From the NCBI RefSeq assembly GCF_009789555.1, contig NZ_CP046903.1:124001-188000 (forward strand): a stretch of DNA of 64,000 nt. The letters are read 5' to 3'. The DNA is from Stutzerimonas stutzeri. GTDB taxonomy: Bacteria > Pseudomonadota > Gammaproteobacteria > Pseudomonadales > Pseudomonadaceae. The notes beneath the pieces are model-generated. The model made no database searches and was not told the DNA's origin. It saw only the letters and a list, made by a program, of their open reading frames with translations. The first letter of the stretch is position 1; every line of letters starts with the position of its first letter. The position numbers were made by a program, and so were the translations under genes. Of the stretch, positions 15,723 through 24,832 are shown one piece after another.

Positions 15723-17782
15723 CCCAGATTATCCAATTTATTCCAAAGCACGAAATATCAGCCAATCAGAACCTAGACGACTTCATCAATTTTGCTCATA
15801 ACGAATTAACGCTTTGGTCCGACCTGCGCGGCTTTACTTGGACAGCTGATAGGTGGCAAACAACGCACACGGGCATCCGTTTTATAAACTTTGAAAATAA
15901 AGACCTACCACCCAAGTCCCGAAGCCAGCCAATCCATTTGATGCATCCATCCTTTATCGAATTCGCCAAGGCATTTCTCCGATACAAACACACCCTGCAC
16001 CCAACCAAGGGAATAAGCAGAGACATCGCTGCATTACGACTGATCGAATTTTCGTTGCGCCAAAACATGGCAACACCCGACATCACTAAATTTGACCAGC
16101 GGCATTGGGAAATAATCGTCTGCACTTTGGAGTCAAGCACTATACGGCAATCGCTCTGCAACATAGTGCTTTCCATTCTAAAATCGTTATCAGATCTCTT
16201 CATAATACAGGTCGACCCGCGTTTTTGGAGGCACCCTTACCTAGGTGCGCGCAGTTACGATTACTTAAATGGTTCTCAAGCACCTGCTGAAGTAAAGGCT
16301 CAGAAAGCTCCTGATCAGGATGCGCTACTTGCGATTGCAGAGGTATTCTCACATGGCGCCTATGAAGTGCAGATTGATAATGACGTTATGGTCACTTGCA
16401 TTACCGCTTTACTACTAAGTGCACCCATGCGTATAGGTGAGACCCTGCGCTTTCGCATTGATTGCTTGCGAGACGATCACGACAAAAACGGGGAGATTCA
16501 ATACTATTTAGTCTACTGGGTCCCAAAGACCAAAGAGTTTGCACGCAAACCAATTCCGAAAACACTAATAAATATCACTACAGACGCAATAAATCGGCTA
16601 GTAAAAATCACTGACGAAGGCCGCTCCTTGGCCCGTTACATGGAAACCAACCCATCGAGATTCTACCGCCACGCCAATTGCCCTAATGTTCAAGACAACG
16701 AGCCACTCTCGGTAAAGCAAGTAATGCAGGCTCTAGGTTTTACCGATCGAACCTGCTGCCAATCCCTTATCCATAGACTAACCGGTAGTTGGTCATTGTC
16801 CGGATTTACTCTAGACTCGCTTTGGAAACTTATACTAATAGAGCACAAAGCCACCAACCCATATTTCCCCTACCAGGAGCCACACCAGGGATCTACCAAT
16901 CCTCCATTGAAAATGTCTGAGTCACTGCTATGCCTTCGTCGCAACCAATTGCGCTTGCGGAGCACTGCAAGTCCCGTTCTGTTAGCGCCATTTGATCCTA
17001 GTTTTTATGGGAAGCGCCTGGACACTGGAAACGCCGCGGCCGAGTCCATTAACTTTTTCGCCTATCACGGATACAAGGCATTTAAGTTAAAGTCACACAG
17101 CATTCGCCACCTAATTAATAGACTCGCTCGCAGCAGCGGCATTTCATTGGATCTGATCACGGAGTGGAGCAGTCGCGCCACCAGTCGGCAGACGCGCACA
17201 TATTTGAATGATGACCCGCTCACGTTCGTCGCCAAAGGAGCAGACATACTAGGTACGGTCCAGAAAAATGAGCCACTTCAACCGGTTACTGAAGAACATG
17301 CAGAAAAATATGGCCATGGTCCATTCCATCGCAGCCGCTACGGTATTTGTCGTCGTAGCTGGCGAGCTGGCCCTTGCAACAAATTCGCAGACTGTCTTAA
17401 TTGCTCTGAGCTATTGATGTGTAAAGGAGATAGGCTGGCCACTGATACGATTCAACATGATCTAGATAACCTTAGACAGACGTACGATGCCGCACAGCAG
17501 GCGATATCAGATGGAGAAAGGTCGGCGTCGCGCTGGACGCTTGTTACGGCCGCACAAATTAAGCAAATCACTAATTTGCTTTCAATTTTGAATGATATAT
17601 CGATCCCGGATGGGAGTCCCATCGAAATAGAGGGCAGGGACTTCAGCCATGAACAGACAATTGTTTCCGAAAAAGCCGAAGCAGCCGCGATCAGGCTGCC
17701 TGACAAACAAATGCTTGGAATAACTTATGGCGATGACCTTCTAGCTTGCCTAGAACTTCTCCGGAGCACCGACAATGCCTAA
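15719..17782 (+). CDS. Tyrosine recombinase IntB / TnpB-like (687 aa)
   Basis: The ATG at 15719 overlaps the preceding stop (ATGA), which decides the start. The size fits the TnpB class of Tn554 (about 630) and SE IntB. Catalytic features: SAPMRIGETLRFRI (Arg I, about residue 240), LKSHSIRHLINRLA (HxxR, about 460) and QTRTYLNDDP (Tyr, about 492). A Cys-rich C-terminal segment (CRRSWRAGPCNKFADCLNCSE) is typical of this class and may bind zinc. All key residues seem present, so this protein may still be active. GC is lower than in the cargo, as for the whole module. Confidence 0.85.
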   Translation: MTQIIQFIPKHEISANQNLDDFINFAHNELTLWSDLRGFTWTADRWQTTHTGIRFINFENKDLPPKSRSQPIHLMHPSFIEFAKAFLRYKHTLHPTKGISRDIAALRLIEFSLRQNMATPDITKFDQRHWEIIVCTLESSTIRQSLCNIVLSILKSLSDLFIIQVDPRFWRHPYLGARSYDYLNGSQAPAEVKAQKAPDQDALLAIAEVFSHGAYEVQIDNDVMVTCITALLLSAPMRIGETLRFRIDCLRDDHDKNGEIQYYLVYWVPKTKEFARKPIPKTLINITTDAINRLVKITDEGRSLARYMETNPSRFYRHANCPNVQDNEPLSVKQVMQALGFTDRTCCQSLIHRLTGSWSLSGFTLDSLWKLILIEHKATNPYFPYQEPHQGSTNPPLKMSESLLCLRRNQLRLRSTASPVLLAPFDPSFYGKRLDTGNAAAESINFFAYHGYKAFKLKSHSIRHLINRLARSSGISLDLITEWSSRATSRQTRTYLNDDPLTFVAKGADILGTVQKNEPLQPVTEEHAEKYGHGPFHRSRYGICRRSWRAGPCNKFADCLNCSELLMCKGDRLATDTIQHDLDNLRQTYDAAQQAISDGERSASRWTLVTAAQIKQITNLLSILNDISIPDGSPIEIEGRDFSHEQTIVSEKAEAAAIRLPDKQMLGITYGDDLLACLELLRSTDNA

Positions 17783-18215
17783 GATCATCTCTGACAAGAA
17801 TGAAAGGCAGATCGCGCAACTTGTTAGAAACTGGCCGACTGATCATTCACTGAACTGGAACAGCATCTGCCTTGGTGCTCAAGAAATTTTAGGCTGGGGA
17901 GCCCCACCAACTCGTCAAGCACTCAATAAAAAACTGCTGATTAAAAGCGCCTACAAAGCAAAGAAAGGTCAACTCAAGTCCGTCGAAACAAAACTCGATG
18001 GGATGTCGAAACCAAGAAGCACACTAGATGCGATGAAAAAAATTTCCCGACTTCAAGCTGAGAATGACGCTCTGAAGGCACAACTTTCCACAATGGCTGA
18101 ACTCGCCAACCGACTTATCTATAACGCATCTATAGCAGGACTTTCACGAGAGAGACTCATGACCCCGCTCCCTACAGTCCATGAGCCAAAGAAAAAGCTC
18201 AAGCCCAGAAAATAG
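17775..18215 (+). CDS. Recombination auxiliary protein, srap / TnpC-like (146 aa)
   Basis: The fourth gene of the module overlaps intB by eight bases. The product is small and basic (pI clearly high, tail PKKKLKPRK), with a heptad-like coiled coil at about residues 88-115 (ISRLQAENDALKAQLSTMAEL). Tn554 TnpC (125 aa) and the SE auxiliary protein share this size, position and coiled-coil character; TnpC biases orientation and raises frequency of transposition. The N-terminal half (NWNSICLGAQEILGWG) could contact DNA. Assignment is by position and character rather than by clear sequence identity. Confidence 0.7.
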   Translation: MPKIISDKNERQIAQLVRNWPTDHSLNWNSICLGAQEILGWGAPPTRQALNKKLLIKSAYKAKKGQLKSVETKLDGMSKPRSTLDAMKKISRLQAENDALKAQLSTMAELANRLIYNASIAGLSRERLMTPLPTVHEPKKKLKPRK

Positions 18216-18381
18216 CCTGCATGCCTCACCAGTCCGACCAGCCAAGCTAGTTCTTGACTGCTCGCAATTGGCCGATAGCTGCGTGTCACTAGCGTCCGCC
18301 ACCGGCCAGAAGCGGCCATTTCGGTTCTGGGCATTAATACGAACATACCTGCACATTCCATTCGTCAACCCAATATATTGA

Positions 18382-18471
18382 ATGGCAAGTGATATGCTGA
18401 CCCTACCGCGCGTCTTGGGCCACGCCACCCCGGCCACGGCGCGAAACTATGCGGGCACTTGGAGGACTTGA
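18382..18471 (+). pseudogene. Tyrosine recombinase, 3' remnant (29 codons)
   Basis: A short frame reads LPRVLGHATPATARNYAG, the final His/Trp-box and catalytic-Tyr segment of a tyrosine recombinase of a different type from the adjacent module. Nothing upstream in frame continues the homology. It sits in the 300-bp gap between srap and the next gene and looks like the end of an older integrase gene. Confidence 0.5.
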
Positions 18472-18517
18472 GCCCTTTAACTAGTCCTCTAAAGCAGTGA
18501 TAGGAAGGGATATCTAA

Positions 18518-20086
18518 ATGCTAGTAGAAAAATATTCTCAAAATCTGGCTGGAATCAAAACCGAGCTTTCTCGCTACTCCCATCTATCTGTATTCAATTG
18601 CGCTTTGAATCATCTAAACCCAAGAGACGGCAAAGACTCGTTTGGGACTATGCCTTGGGTCATCATGTTTTTATTGAAGCTTTCTCTTCAAGAAAAAAGT
18701 GGCGCTCTGCATATAAGTCCGCAAGCATTTCACGTATTGGCGAATAAAATTTTCAAACTGGGAAATTATCTCGTAGATGTGCCGAGCAAGACATTTTTGT
18801 TGATGGTTCGTTCGATGCTGGCCCAGCAGCTATGGTATCAGGTGCCACCTGCTGAAGCTTGGCGCTACGTGTATCTGCAAAAGACTTTGCTTGATCGATC
18901 AGCGGATATTAATGAAAGACTATTCCTGTCGCGGACGGGGATCAGCTTGCAGGATTACTACAAAATTACTGTGTATCTTCTAAGTCAGGCGGGAAAGCAG
19001 AGTTCGAATAGTGTTATCCGATATGGATTGACATCTTTCTACTCGCACCTGTCGCCGCAGATGCCTGATGAGACATTGGTGGGCTTTCTGCGTCTGGTAG
19101 CGCTTCCATTTTCACACCTCCATCCTTACATGCAAAAGTTCGTGGTTAAAGACTCGAACTCCGCAGAGCTTTATCAAGAAACTCCCCTCAAGAATAAACC
19201 AATCATTTTAGAAGGTAATGGGTTGGTAATTTTCAATGCCGGGATATGTATCAGCGGGCTGAAAAGCATTGCTATGGACATCCTTAAAGGGGATGACGCC
19301 TTCACTGATCGGTTTGGTGAAGATGTTGAGGACTATATTGGTGAGCGGCTGAAATTAACTCCGCTTGATGTGTATTCGGTGGAGGACTTGAAGGGGGTGA
19401 TAACGGTTAAAAGCGGAAGTATCGCTGACTACGTCGCAAGCGATGGTAGTGAGATAATAGTGTTTGAGTCAAAATCCATAACACCCAATGTGCTAATGAA
19501 GTGCGCTTATGACCCTGAACATCTGTCTAAACTGTTAAGAGATAGCTTCATCAAGGGGATTGCTCAGGGGCAGGAAACTGCGCATAAGTTAGCGGTATCG
19601 GGAAAGTTCAAGGGCATGAGAGCCAGGGTTATAATTATCACCCTTGATGATTTCTTTATATATGGTGGCGAGTATGTGGCTGATTTTATAAGCGAGGGCC
19701 TTGAGGCGGACTTTGTTAAGGAGTACGGAGCGCTGCCGGTGCCAATGGCGGACGTTCTATATATGACGCTTCAAGATCTGAATTTTTTGACCGAGTGGCT
19801 AAAGGACAAGCCTAAAGACTCAGTTTTTAAGTTGCTTGATCAGCTAGCAGATAAACAGCGTGAGGCGGGAGGAGCAAGGTTCAGCTTGGCCCAGCATATC
19901 GGTGAACACATAAAGGGGCTGGATATGCGCGGCGACGTTGGTATCGAGGTTGCCGTTGAGCGATCGATGGCTGACATGGAAGGCCTGTTAGGGGCTAACG
20001 GTAAATACTGGAGGGCGCAGCACCCTGTGACCTTCATGAGGGCGTTCGATCGGTTCCAGCAGCGCCTGATACAAAGCTTTGCTTGA
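18518..20086 (+). CDS. Unknown 522-aa protein with PD-(D/E)xK-like motif
   Basis: No family was recognised. Around residue 305 the stretch SIADYVASDGSEIIVFESKS has the spacing of a PD-(D/E)xK nuclease core: an Asp, a hydrophobic strand, then Glu-x-Lys (ESK). The N-terminal 230 residues are helical; the C-terminal part is mixed. GC is about 48%, like the recombinase module, and unlike the cargo to the right. Its place immediately behind the integration module of a mobile element is where defence genes are often carried, so a stand-alone nuclease with an anti-phage role is a reasonable guess. An ATG follows GGAAGGG with good spacing. Confidence 0.5.
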   Translation: MLVEKYSQNLAGIKTELSRYSHLSVFNCALNHLNPRDGKDSFGTMPWVIMFLLKLSLQEKSGALHISPQAFHVLANKIFKLGNYLVDVPSKTFLLMVRSMLAQQLWYQVPPAEAWRYVYLQKTLLDRSADINERLFLSRTGISLQDYYKITVYLLSQAGKQSSNSVIRYGLTSFYSHLSPQMPDETLVGFLRLVALPFSHLHPYMQKFVVKDSNSAELYQETPLKNKPIILEGNGLVIFNAGICISGLKSIAMDILKGDDAFTDRFGEDVEDYIGERLKLTPLDVYSVEDLKGVITVKSGSIADYVASDGSEIIVFESKSITPNVLMKCAYDPEHLSKLLRDSFIKGIAQGQETAHKLAVSGKFKGMRARVIIITLDDFFIYGGEYVADFISEGLEADFVKEYGALPVPMADVLYMTLQDLNFLTEWLKDKPKDSVFKLLDQLADKQREAGGARFSLAQHIGEHIKGLDMRGDVGIEVAVERSMADMEGLLGANGKYWRAQHPVTFMRAFDRFQQRLIQSFA

Positions 20087-20413
20087 ACGAAGTACCTATA
20101 TTAGGTCGAAGCAACCTGTCGCCCAGGGCCGCTATCGCCCCGGAGCGAATGGTTCGTGACAGGCGGGAACCGGCCAATAGCGGTCGTTTACAATGGTTTA
20201 ACAGTGTGATGGGCCAGTGAAGCCAAGGCTTGTCGCGAAATACCATCCGTACAGGGCTGGTTGGCGAGTGTTAAGGCTCGATAAAATCGACATTCCTGAA
20301 GGGCTCGTCAGGCCGGTTAGCAACGGCTTCAAGTGCCAACCGACCTAGATCAGGCGGCCTGGGTCAGGTCAGGGGAGCCGAACCCAGGAAGGGCTTTGTT
20401 AAAAGCAGGGGTA
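20087..20413. other. Non-coding gap
   Basis: About 330 bp without a supported gene. It separates convergent genes and holds a GC-rich stretch with weak inverted repeats but no clear intrinsic terminator. GC changes here from the low-GC module to high-GC cargo. Confidence 0.4.
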
Positions 20414-21400
20414 TCAGTAACGGTTGACATCAACCACAACGCGCCCTCGGACTTTGCCATTGAGCAGATCATGGGCCATGTCAATGGCCTCGCTGAGCGC
20501 GATCTCCCGAGTCATTTCATCCAGTAGCGCCAAGCCCAATTCTGAGGACAGGCGCTGCCAAGCCGTTACCCGTTCCTCATAGGGGCGGGTCACACTGTTG
20601 ATTCCCAGCAAGCTGACCCCGCGCAGGATAAAGGGGGCGACAGTGGCTGGGAAATCCATGCCCTGGGCCAGGCCGCATGCCGCAACGGCGCCATCTGCAC
20701 GTGTGCTGGCGCAGGCATTGGCCAGAGTATAGCTACCCACCGAGTCGATTACTGCTGCCCAGCGCTCTGCTGCCAGGGGGCGCCCTGGGCTACCCAGCTC
20801 GGCTCGATCGATGATTGTGCTAGCACCCAGGTGCTTCAGATAGTCAGCTTCGGCCGGACGACCGGTTGAAGCGGTTACCGAATAACCGCGCTTGGCTAGC
20901 AGTGCGATGGCAAAGCTACCAACCCCACCATTGGCACCTGTGACCAGCACTTCACCACTCTCTGGTGACAAGCCGTGACGCTCCAGTGCGATCAGGCTCA
21001 GCATGGCGGTATAACCGGCAGTACCGATTGCCATGGCCTGCCGTGCGCTCAGTTGAGCGGGCTGGGGAATCAGCCAGTCACCTTTAAGCCTGGCTTTTTG
21101 AGCAAGGCCCCCCCAGTGCGTCTCACCAACGCCCCAACCATTGAGTAACACCCGGTCGCCAACCTTGTAACGAGCATGATCGCTGGCTTCGACAACGCCT
21201 GCCAGGTCAATGCCAGGAACCATGGGGAACCGCCGTACCACCGGACTACGTCCGCTGATGGCGAGACCATCCTTGTAGTTGAGCGTGCTGTACTCGACGC
21301 GCACGGTAACGTCGCCCTCAGGCAGCTGCGAGTCATCAAGCTCGGTCAGCCGCGTCTGATAGTTGTCGTCGTTTTTCTCGATGAGTAATGCGTGGAACAT
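20414..21400 (-). CDS. acuI: Acrylyl-CoA reductase AcuI / YhdH family (328 aa)
   Basis: The protein is a zinc-independent medium-chain reductase that uses NADPH on acryloyl-CoA and related electrophilic enones. It starts MFHALLIEKNDDNYQTRL, has the family signature STLNYKDGLAISGRSPVVR near residue 38, a PGIDLAGVVE block and the nucleotide-binding VLVTGANGGVGSFAIALL at about 150. Length equals the family norm. It lies 47 bp downstream of the TetR gene on the same strand, the acuR-acuI order known from DMSP and acrylate degraders. A TetR-type operator (AGAC-N5-GTCT) sits just upstream of its start. Confidence 0.88.
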   Translation of the reverse strand: MFHALLIEKNDDNYQTRLTELDDSQLPEGDVTVRVEYSTLNYKDGLAISGRSPVVRRFPMVPGIDLAGVVEASDHARYKVGDRVLLNGWGVGETHWGGLAQKARLKGDWLIPQPAQLSARQAMAIGTAGYTAMLSLIALERHGLSPESGEVLVTGANGGVGSFAIALLAKRGYSVTASTGRPAEADYLKHLGASTIIDRAELGSPGRPLAAERWAAVIDSVGSYTLANACASTRADGAVAACGLAQGMDFPATVAPFILRGVSLLGINSVTRPYEERVTAWQRLSSELGLALLDEMTREIALSEAIDMAHDLLNGKVRGRVVVDVNRY

Positions 21401-21415
21401 GGTCTCTCCTTATTT

Positions 21416-21428
21416 AGACTGATCGTCT
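21416..21428 (-). promoter_or_regulatory. TetR-type operator candidate upstream of acuI
   Basis: AGAC-TGATC-GTCT. The same AGAC-N5-GTCT pattern occurs upstream of the TetR gene at 22091, suggesting one repressor binds both. Confidence 0.5.
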
Positions 21429-21447
21429 TTAAATGGTCGAAAAAACA

Positions 21448-22080
21448 CTACCTCGCGGCACCGGCCAGAAAGCCCTTGGCAAAGGTGTCTAGTGGTTGGG
21501 CGTTCTGCGCCAGCTTGGCGCGTAGTACTGCGCCTTCCCAGCCAATCCAGAAATAAGCGGCAAGCGCATCGCAATCGCTGTCGGGCTCCAGCTGCCCGTG
21601 GTTGACTGCCTGAACCAGGCAATTGGCCAGCCGGTCTTGCCAGTCGAGGAGGACATCCTCCAGTGCTTGGCGAAAACTGGCGGGTAGTGCCGTGATCTCC
21701 TGACCAAGGTTGCCGACCAGACAACCTCGGCGAAACTCATGCTTGGCCATGCCGGCTTTGGCATCATCGACGAAATTGCTCAGGCGTTGCAGGGGCGGTA
21801 CCTGATCGTCCAGCAGCCAGCGATCCAGTTTGCGCGCGAAATAAGCGGCATAGCGCTGCAGCACCTCTTGGACGAAGGCTTCCTTACTGTCGAAGTAGTG
21901 ATAGAACGAACCCTTTGGTACGCGCACGCGCTTCAGGACGGCATCTATGCCGGTGGCGGCAAAACCCTGTTCGGTCAGCACTTCCATGCCGCAACACAGT
22001 AATGCCTCGCGAGTGTCGTCAAAGCCTCTCGCGACTTTGGGTGGTCGGCCACGGCGGGCTTGGGGCTTTGAAGTAGTCAT
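21448..22080 (-). CDS. acuR: TetR-family repressor, AcuR-like (210 aa)
   Basis: The N-terminal helix-turn-helix is typical of TetR (residues 22-65: ALLCCGMEVLTEQGFAATGI ... VPKGSFYHYFDSKEAF). The C-terminal ligand domain contains YFWIGWEGAVLRAKL near 180, a feature of the AcuR/NemR-like group. AcuR represses acuI and is released by acrylate or similar electrophiles. The gene is upstream of acuI on the same strand and both are preceded by a matching operator, so autoregulation is likely. A diverged copy of its C-terminal end survives at about 31,820. NemR-like is the main alternative name. Confidence 0.82.
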   Translation of the reverse strand: MTTSKPQARRGRPPKVARGFDDTREALLCCGMEVLTEQGFAATGIDAVLKRVRVPKGSFYHYFDSKEAFVQEVLQRYAAYFARKLDRWLLDDQVPPLQRLSNFVDDAKAGMAKHEFRRGCLVGNLGQEITALPASFRQALEDVLLDWQDRLANCLVQAVNHGQLEPDSDCDALAAYFWIGWEGAVLRAKLAQNAQPLDTFAKGFLAGAAR

Positions 22081-22090
22081 GGGAATACAT

Positions 22091-22105
22091 TAGACCGACT
22101 GTCTA
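22091..22105 (-). promoter_or_regulatory. TetR-type operator, TAGAC-N5-GTCTA
   Basis: A perfect five-base inverted repeat (TAGAC, CGACT, GTCTA) eleven bases upstream of the acuR start codon, in the right place for autorepression. Confidence 0.6.
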
Positions 22106-22420
22106 CAATGTCAACATTCTGTCTGCTTGTCGTAAATGCGGTTTGGGATTCAGTGCTTTATGCATGGCCAAACGTCTGCTCTGCCGTTTCCAAAGCGTCA
22201 TCTACCTCGATCCCGAGATATCGACGGCATAGCCGGTAGCGTTGTTCATATGGGGTTCCTATTAGTTGGACGTTTCGGATGAAGTCGTTGACGGCTGGGT
22301 GATGGTCTTGCGAGACGATCTCAATAGGAGGCATTTCAAGGCGCTCACTGAATCGCTCATGGGCGCTACTCTTGAATCCAGCATTGGCTACCTACCGCAT
22401 GAGCCGGTAGCCAGATACCG
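22106..22420. other. Non-coding gap
   Basis: About 315 bp in which no convincing gene or strong repeat was seen. It contains the acuR promoter side and the 3' side of the next minus-strand gene. Confidence 0.4.
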
Positions 22421-23440
22421 TCAGAAGCCCTCCAGAACGATCTTGCCCTTTGCCTTGCCGCTCTCCAGCAAGGCATGGGCGCGACGTAGGTTTTCGGCGC
22501 TGATACGCCCGTAGTTTTCGCCAACGGTGGTGCGCAACACACCCGCATCGATCTGGCGGGCCACTTCATTGAGGATGTTGTGCTGCTCCTGCATGTCCTC
22601 GGTCTCGTACAGCGAGCGCGTGTACATCAGCTCCCAGTGCAGCGACAGGCTCTTGCGTTTGAGCGGTACGACGTCCAGCGTGGCCGGGTCATCGATCAGG
22701 CCCAACCTGCCCTGTGGCTTCAGTGACTCGATGATCTGCTCGTAATGCCGATCGGTCTGCGTCAGGCTTGCGACGTAGCTGACCTGCGGAAGGCCGATGC
22801 GCTTGAGCTCTTCGCTCAGTGGTTTGGTGTGATCGATCACGTAATGGGCGCCGAGTTCGGTGACCCAGGCCTGGGTTTCAGGGCGCGAAGCCGTACCAAT
22901 GACGGTCAGGCCGGTCAACTGACGCGCCAGCTGAGTCATGATTGAACCCACCCCGCCTGCAGCGCCAATGATCAGCAGCGTTTCGCCACGGTCGGTGGTG
23001 TCGCGCGCTACGCCGAGGCGATCAAATAGCAATTCCCAAGCGGTCAGAGACGTCAGGGGAAGCGCCGCGGCCTGGGCGAACTCCAGCGACTGTGGCATCG
23101 ATCCGACAATGCGCTCGTCTACCAGCTGCAACTCACTGTTGCTGCCCGGGCGGATCAGCGACCCGGCGTACCACACCTTGTCACCGGGCTTGAACAGCGT
23201 TACGTCGGAACCGACCAACTTGACCACGCCGGCAGCGTCCCAACCGAGGATGCGCGGCTGTGTTTCGTCTGTATGCGGCACGTAGCCCTGGCGGACTTTG
23301 GTATCGACCGGGTTGACCGATACGGCCTTGACTTCTACCAGCAGGTCGCGCGGCCCCGGCACTGGCTCGGGTAGATCGATCTCCACGAGGGCGTCAGGGT
23401 TCTCAACAGGCAGGCATTTGAAGTGTGCAATCGCTTTCAT
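22421..23440 (-). CDS. Zinc-type alcohol dehydrogenase-like / quinone reductase (339 aa)
   Basis: A medium-chain dehydrogenase/reductase. It starts MKAIAHFKCLPVENPDALVE, includes SVNPVDTKVRQG (about 40), GWDAAGVVKLVG (about 67) and the Rossmann motif LLIIGAAGGVGSIMTQLARQ at about 154. The structural zinc cysteines of classical alcohol dehydrogenases are absent, so reduction of quinones or enones with NADPH is more likely than alcohol oxidation. The small monooxygenase gene upstream ends ten bases before its start, so the two form an operon and may handle a quinone/quinol pair. Confidence 0.82.
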   Translation of the reverse strand: MKAIAHFKCLPVENPDALVEIDLPEPVPGPRDLLVEVKAVSVNPVDTKVRQGYVPHTDETQPRILGWDAAGVVKLVGSDVTLFKPGDKVWYAGSLIRPGSNSELQLVDERIVGSMPQSLEFAQAAALPLTSLTAWELLFDRLGVARDTTDRGETLLIIGAAGGVGSIMTQLARQLTGLTVIGTASRPETQAWVTELGAHYVIDHTKPLSEELKRIGLPQVSYVASLTQTDRHYEQIIESLKPQGRLGLIDDPATLDVVPLKRKSLSLHWELMYTRSLYETEDMQEQHNILNEVARQIDAGVLRTTVGENYGRISAENLRRAHALLESGKAKGKIVLEGF

Positions 23441-23450
23441 TCGGAGCTCC

Positions 23451-23744
23451 TCAGGAGACGCGGTACATTTTCATGACGGAGAATTTTTCGGCGGCGCGCT
23501 CGATAACCGGCAGCGCTGCCTGGAAATGCGGGGTGGCCTCGTGCGCAGTCAGCGCCGCTTCGTCTCGCCACTGCTCAACCATATGGAAGGTGCGAGGCTG
23601 TTCTGCATCTTTATGAAAGTCGTATTGGATGCAGTCCGCTTCGGCGCGACTTGGGCCTTGCAGATCCTGCAGCGTCTGCTGGAGCTCATCTTCGGAGCCG
23701 GCCTTGGCGACCAATGTGGCAACCAGTGTGAGTGGGGTGGTCAT
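23451..23744 (-). CDS. Antibiotic biosynthesis monooxygenase (ABM)-fold protein (97 aa)
   Basis: Small ABM/YgiN-like protein: MTTPLTLVATLVAKAGSEDE, then CIQYDFHKDAEQPRTFHMVEQWRDEAAL and a helix with HFQAALPVI. The family acts as cofactor-free quinol monooxygenases or as small stress enzymes. Length is standard. It precedes the quinone-reductase-like gene by ten bases in the same direction, and YgiN is known to work in a quinone redox cycle, which fits. A second, diverged ABM protein is encoded at 44,958. Confidence 0.8.
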   Translation of the reverse strand: MTTPLTLVATLVAKAGSEDELQQTLQDLQGPSRAEADCIQYDFHKDAEQPRTFHMVEQWRDEAALTAHEATPHFQAALPVIERAAEKFSVMKMYRVS

Positions 23745-23842
23745 CGAACCTCCTGTCTGTGCATGTGTGAAAGACGCATCGAACTGGCATGGGCTTACCG
23801 AAGGTGACCCTACCGGCCATGCCGCGAAGACCTGAACGTGGT

Positions 23843-24832
23843 TTACAGCGTTACAACAATCTTGCCCACCTGGGCATTCGATTCCATGTACCGGTGAGCC
23901 TCGGCCATCTCGTCGAAGCTGAATGTACGGTCGATCACCGGACGCAGCTGTCCAGAGGCGAGCCCTTCATTGATGAAGTGCTTGGCCCGTTCGAGTTTTT
24001 CTCGATTCTGGGTGATCTCGAACAGCTGATAACCGCGCAGCGTCAGATGCTTGCCGAGCAGGTCCATGACCGACACAGGGATATCCCGAGTGTCCAAAGC
24101 GCCGTACTGGAAGAAGATGCCGTGGTTCGCTAGCGCCTTGAGCACCAAGGCCACTTCGGGTCCGCCAACGGGATCGAAGGCCATGCGAGCGCCTTTGCCA
24201 TGAGTCACCGTCATGACCTCAGCCACCATGTCCTGCTCCTGGGTCGCGATGACTGCCGCCGCCCCCGCTTGAAGCAAGGCTTCGCGCTTGTCGCTGGTGC
24301 GGGTCAGCGCCACAGGAACGGCGCCCACCATGTTCGCAATCTGGATAGCGGCAAGCCCCACGCTGCTGGACGCCGCACGGATTAGCACCGTCTCGCCGGC
24401 CTGCAGCCCACCAAGCTCGATCAATGCGCCATAGGCGGTGACAAACTTCATCCAGGTCGCTGCTGCCTCCGTGAAAGAGAGCACTTCCGGGTGTTTGACC
24501 ACCGCGTGAGCCGGCGCGTTGACCAATTCACCGTACAAGCCGTATTCGTCAAAGGAGAACGCGGGCACTACGCTGACCGCATCGCCAACAGCGAAGCCGA
24601 CCACACCGGGACCCACTGCAGATACGGTCCCAGCCGCTTCATAGCCCAGCATGGCGGGAAACGTCGGTTCGATGACGTACTGGCCTGTGCGGTACATCAC
24701 TTCAGCCCGGTTGATGCCGAGCGCCCTGACGTTGATTTGAACCTCGTTCGCGCCGGGAGCCGGCACGTCGATCTCGTCGATCTGGAGAACCTCCGGTCCA
24801 CCGGTGCGATGAAAGCGTATGACGCGAGACAT
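23843..24832 (-). CDS. Zinc-independent alcohol dehydrogenase/quinone oxidoreductase (329 aa)
   Basis: Another medium-chain reductase: MSRVIRFHRTGGPEVLQIDE, GINRAEVMYRTGQYV (about 38), GYEAAGTVSAVGPGV (about 65) and a cofactor-binding ETVLIRAASSSVGLAAIQIA at about 145. The SSVGL motif replaces the usual GGVG. A close relative with the same motif lies at 41,932, so the element carries two copies of one lineage. Substrate unknown; alpha,beta-unsaturated carbonyls are plausible given the neighbours. It is separated from the ABM gene by 100 bp and probably belongs to the same xenobiotic-reductase group. Confidence 0.82.
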   Translation of the reverse strand: MSRVIRFHRTGGPEVLQIDEIDVPAPGANEVQINVRALGINRAEVMYRTGQYVIEPTFPAMLGYEAAGTVSAVGPGVVGFAVGDAVSVVPAFSFDEYGLYGELVNAPAHAVVKHPEVLSFTEAAATWMKFVTAYGALIELGGLQAGETVLIRAASSSVGLAAIQIANMVGAVPVALTRTSDKREALLQAGAAAVIATQEQDMVAEVMTVTHGKGARMAFDPVGGPEVALVLKALANHGIFFQYGALDTRDIPVSVMDLLGKHLTLRGYQLFEITQNREKLERAKHFINEGLASGQLRPVIDRTFSFDEMAEAHRYMESNAQVGKIVVTL

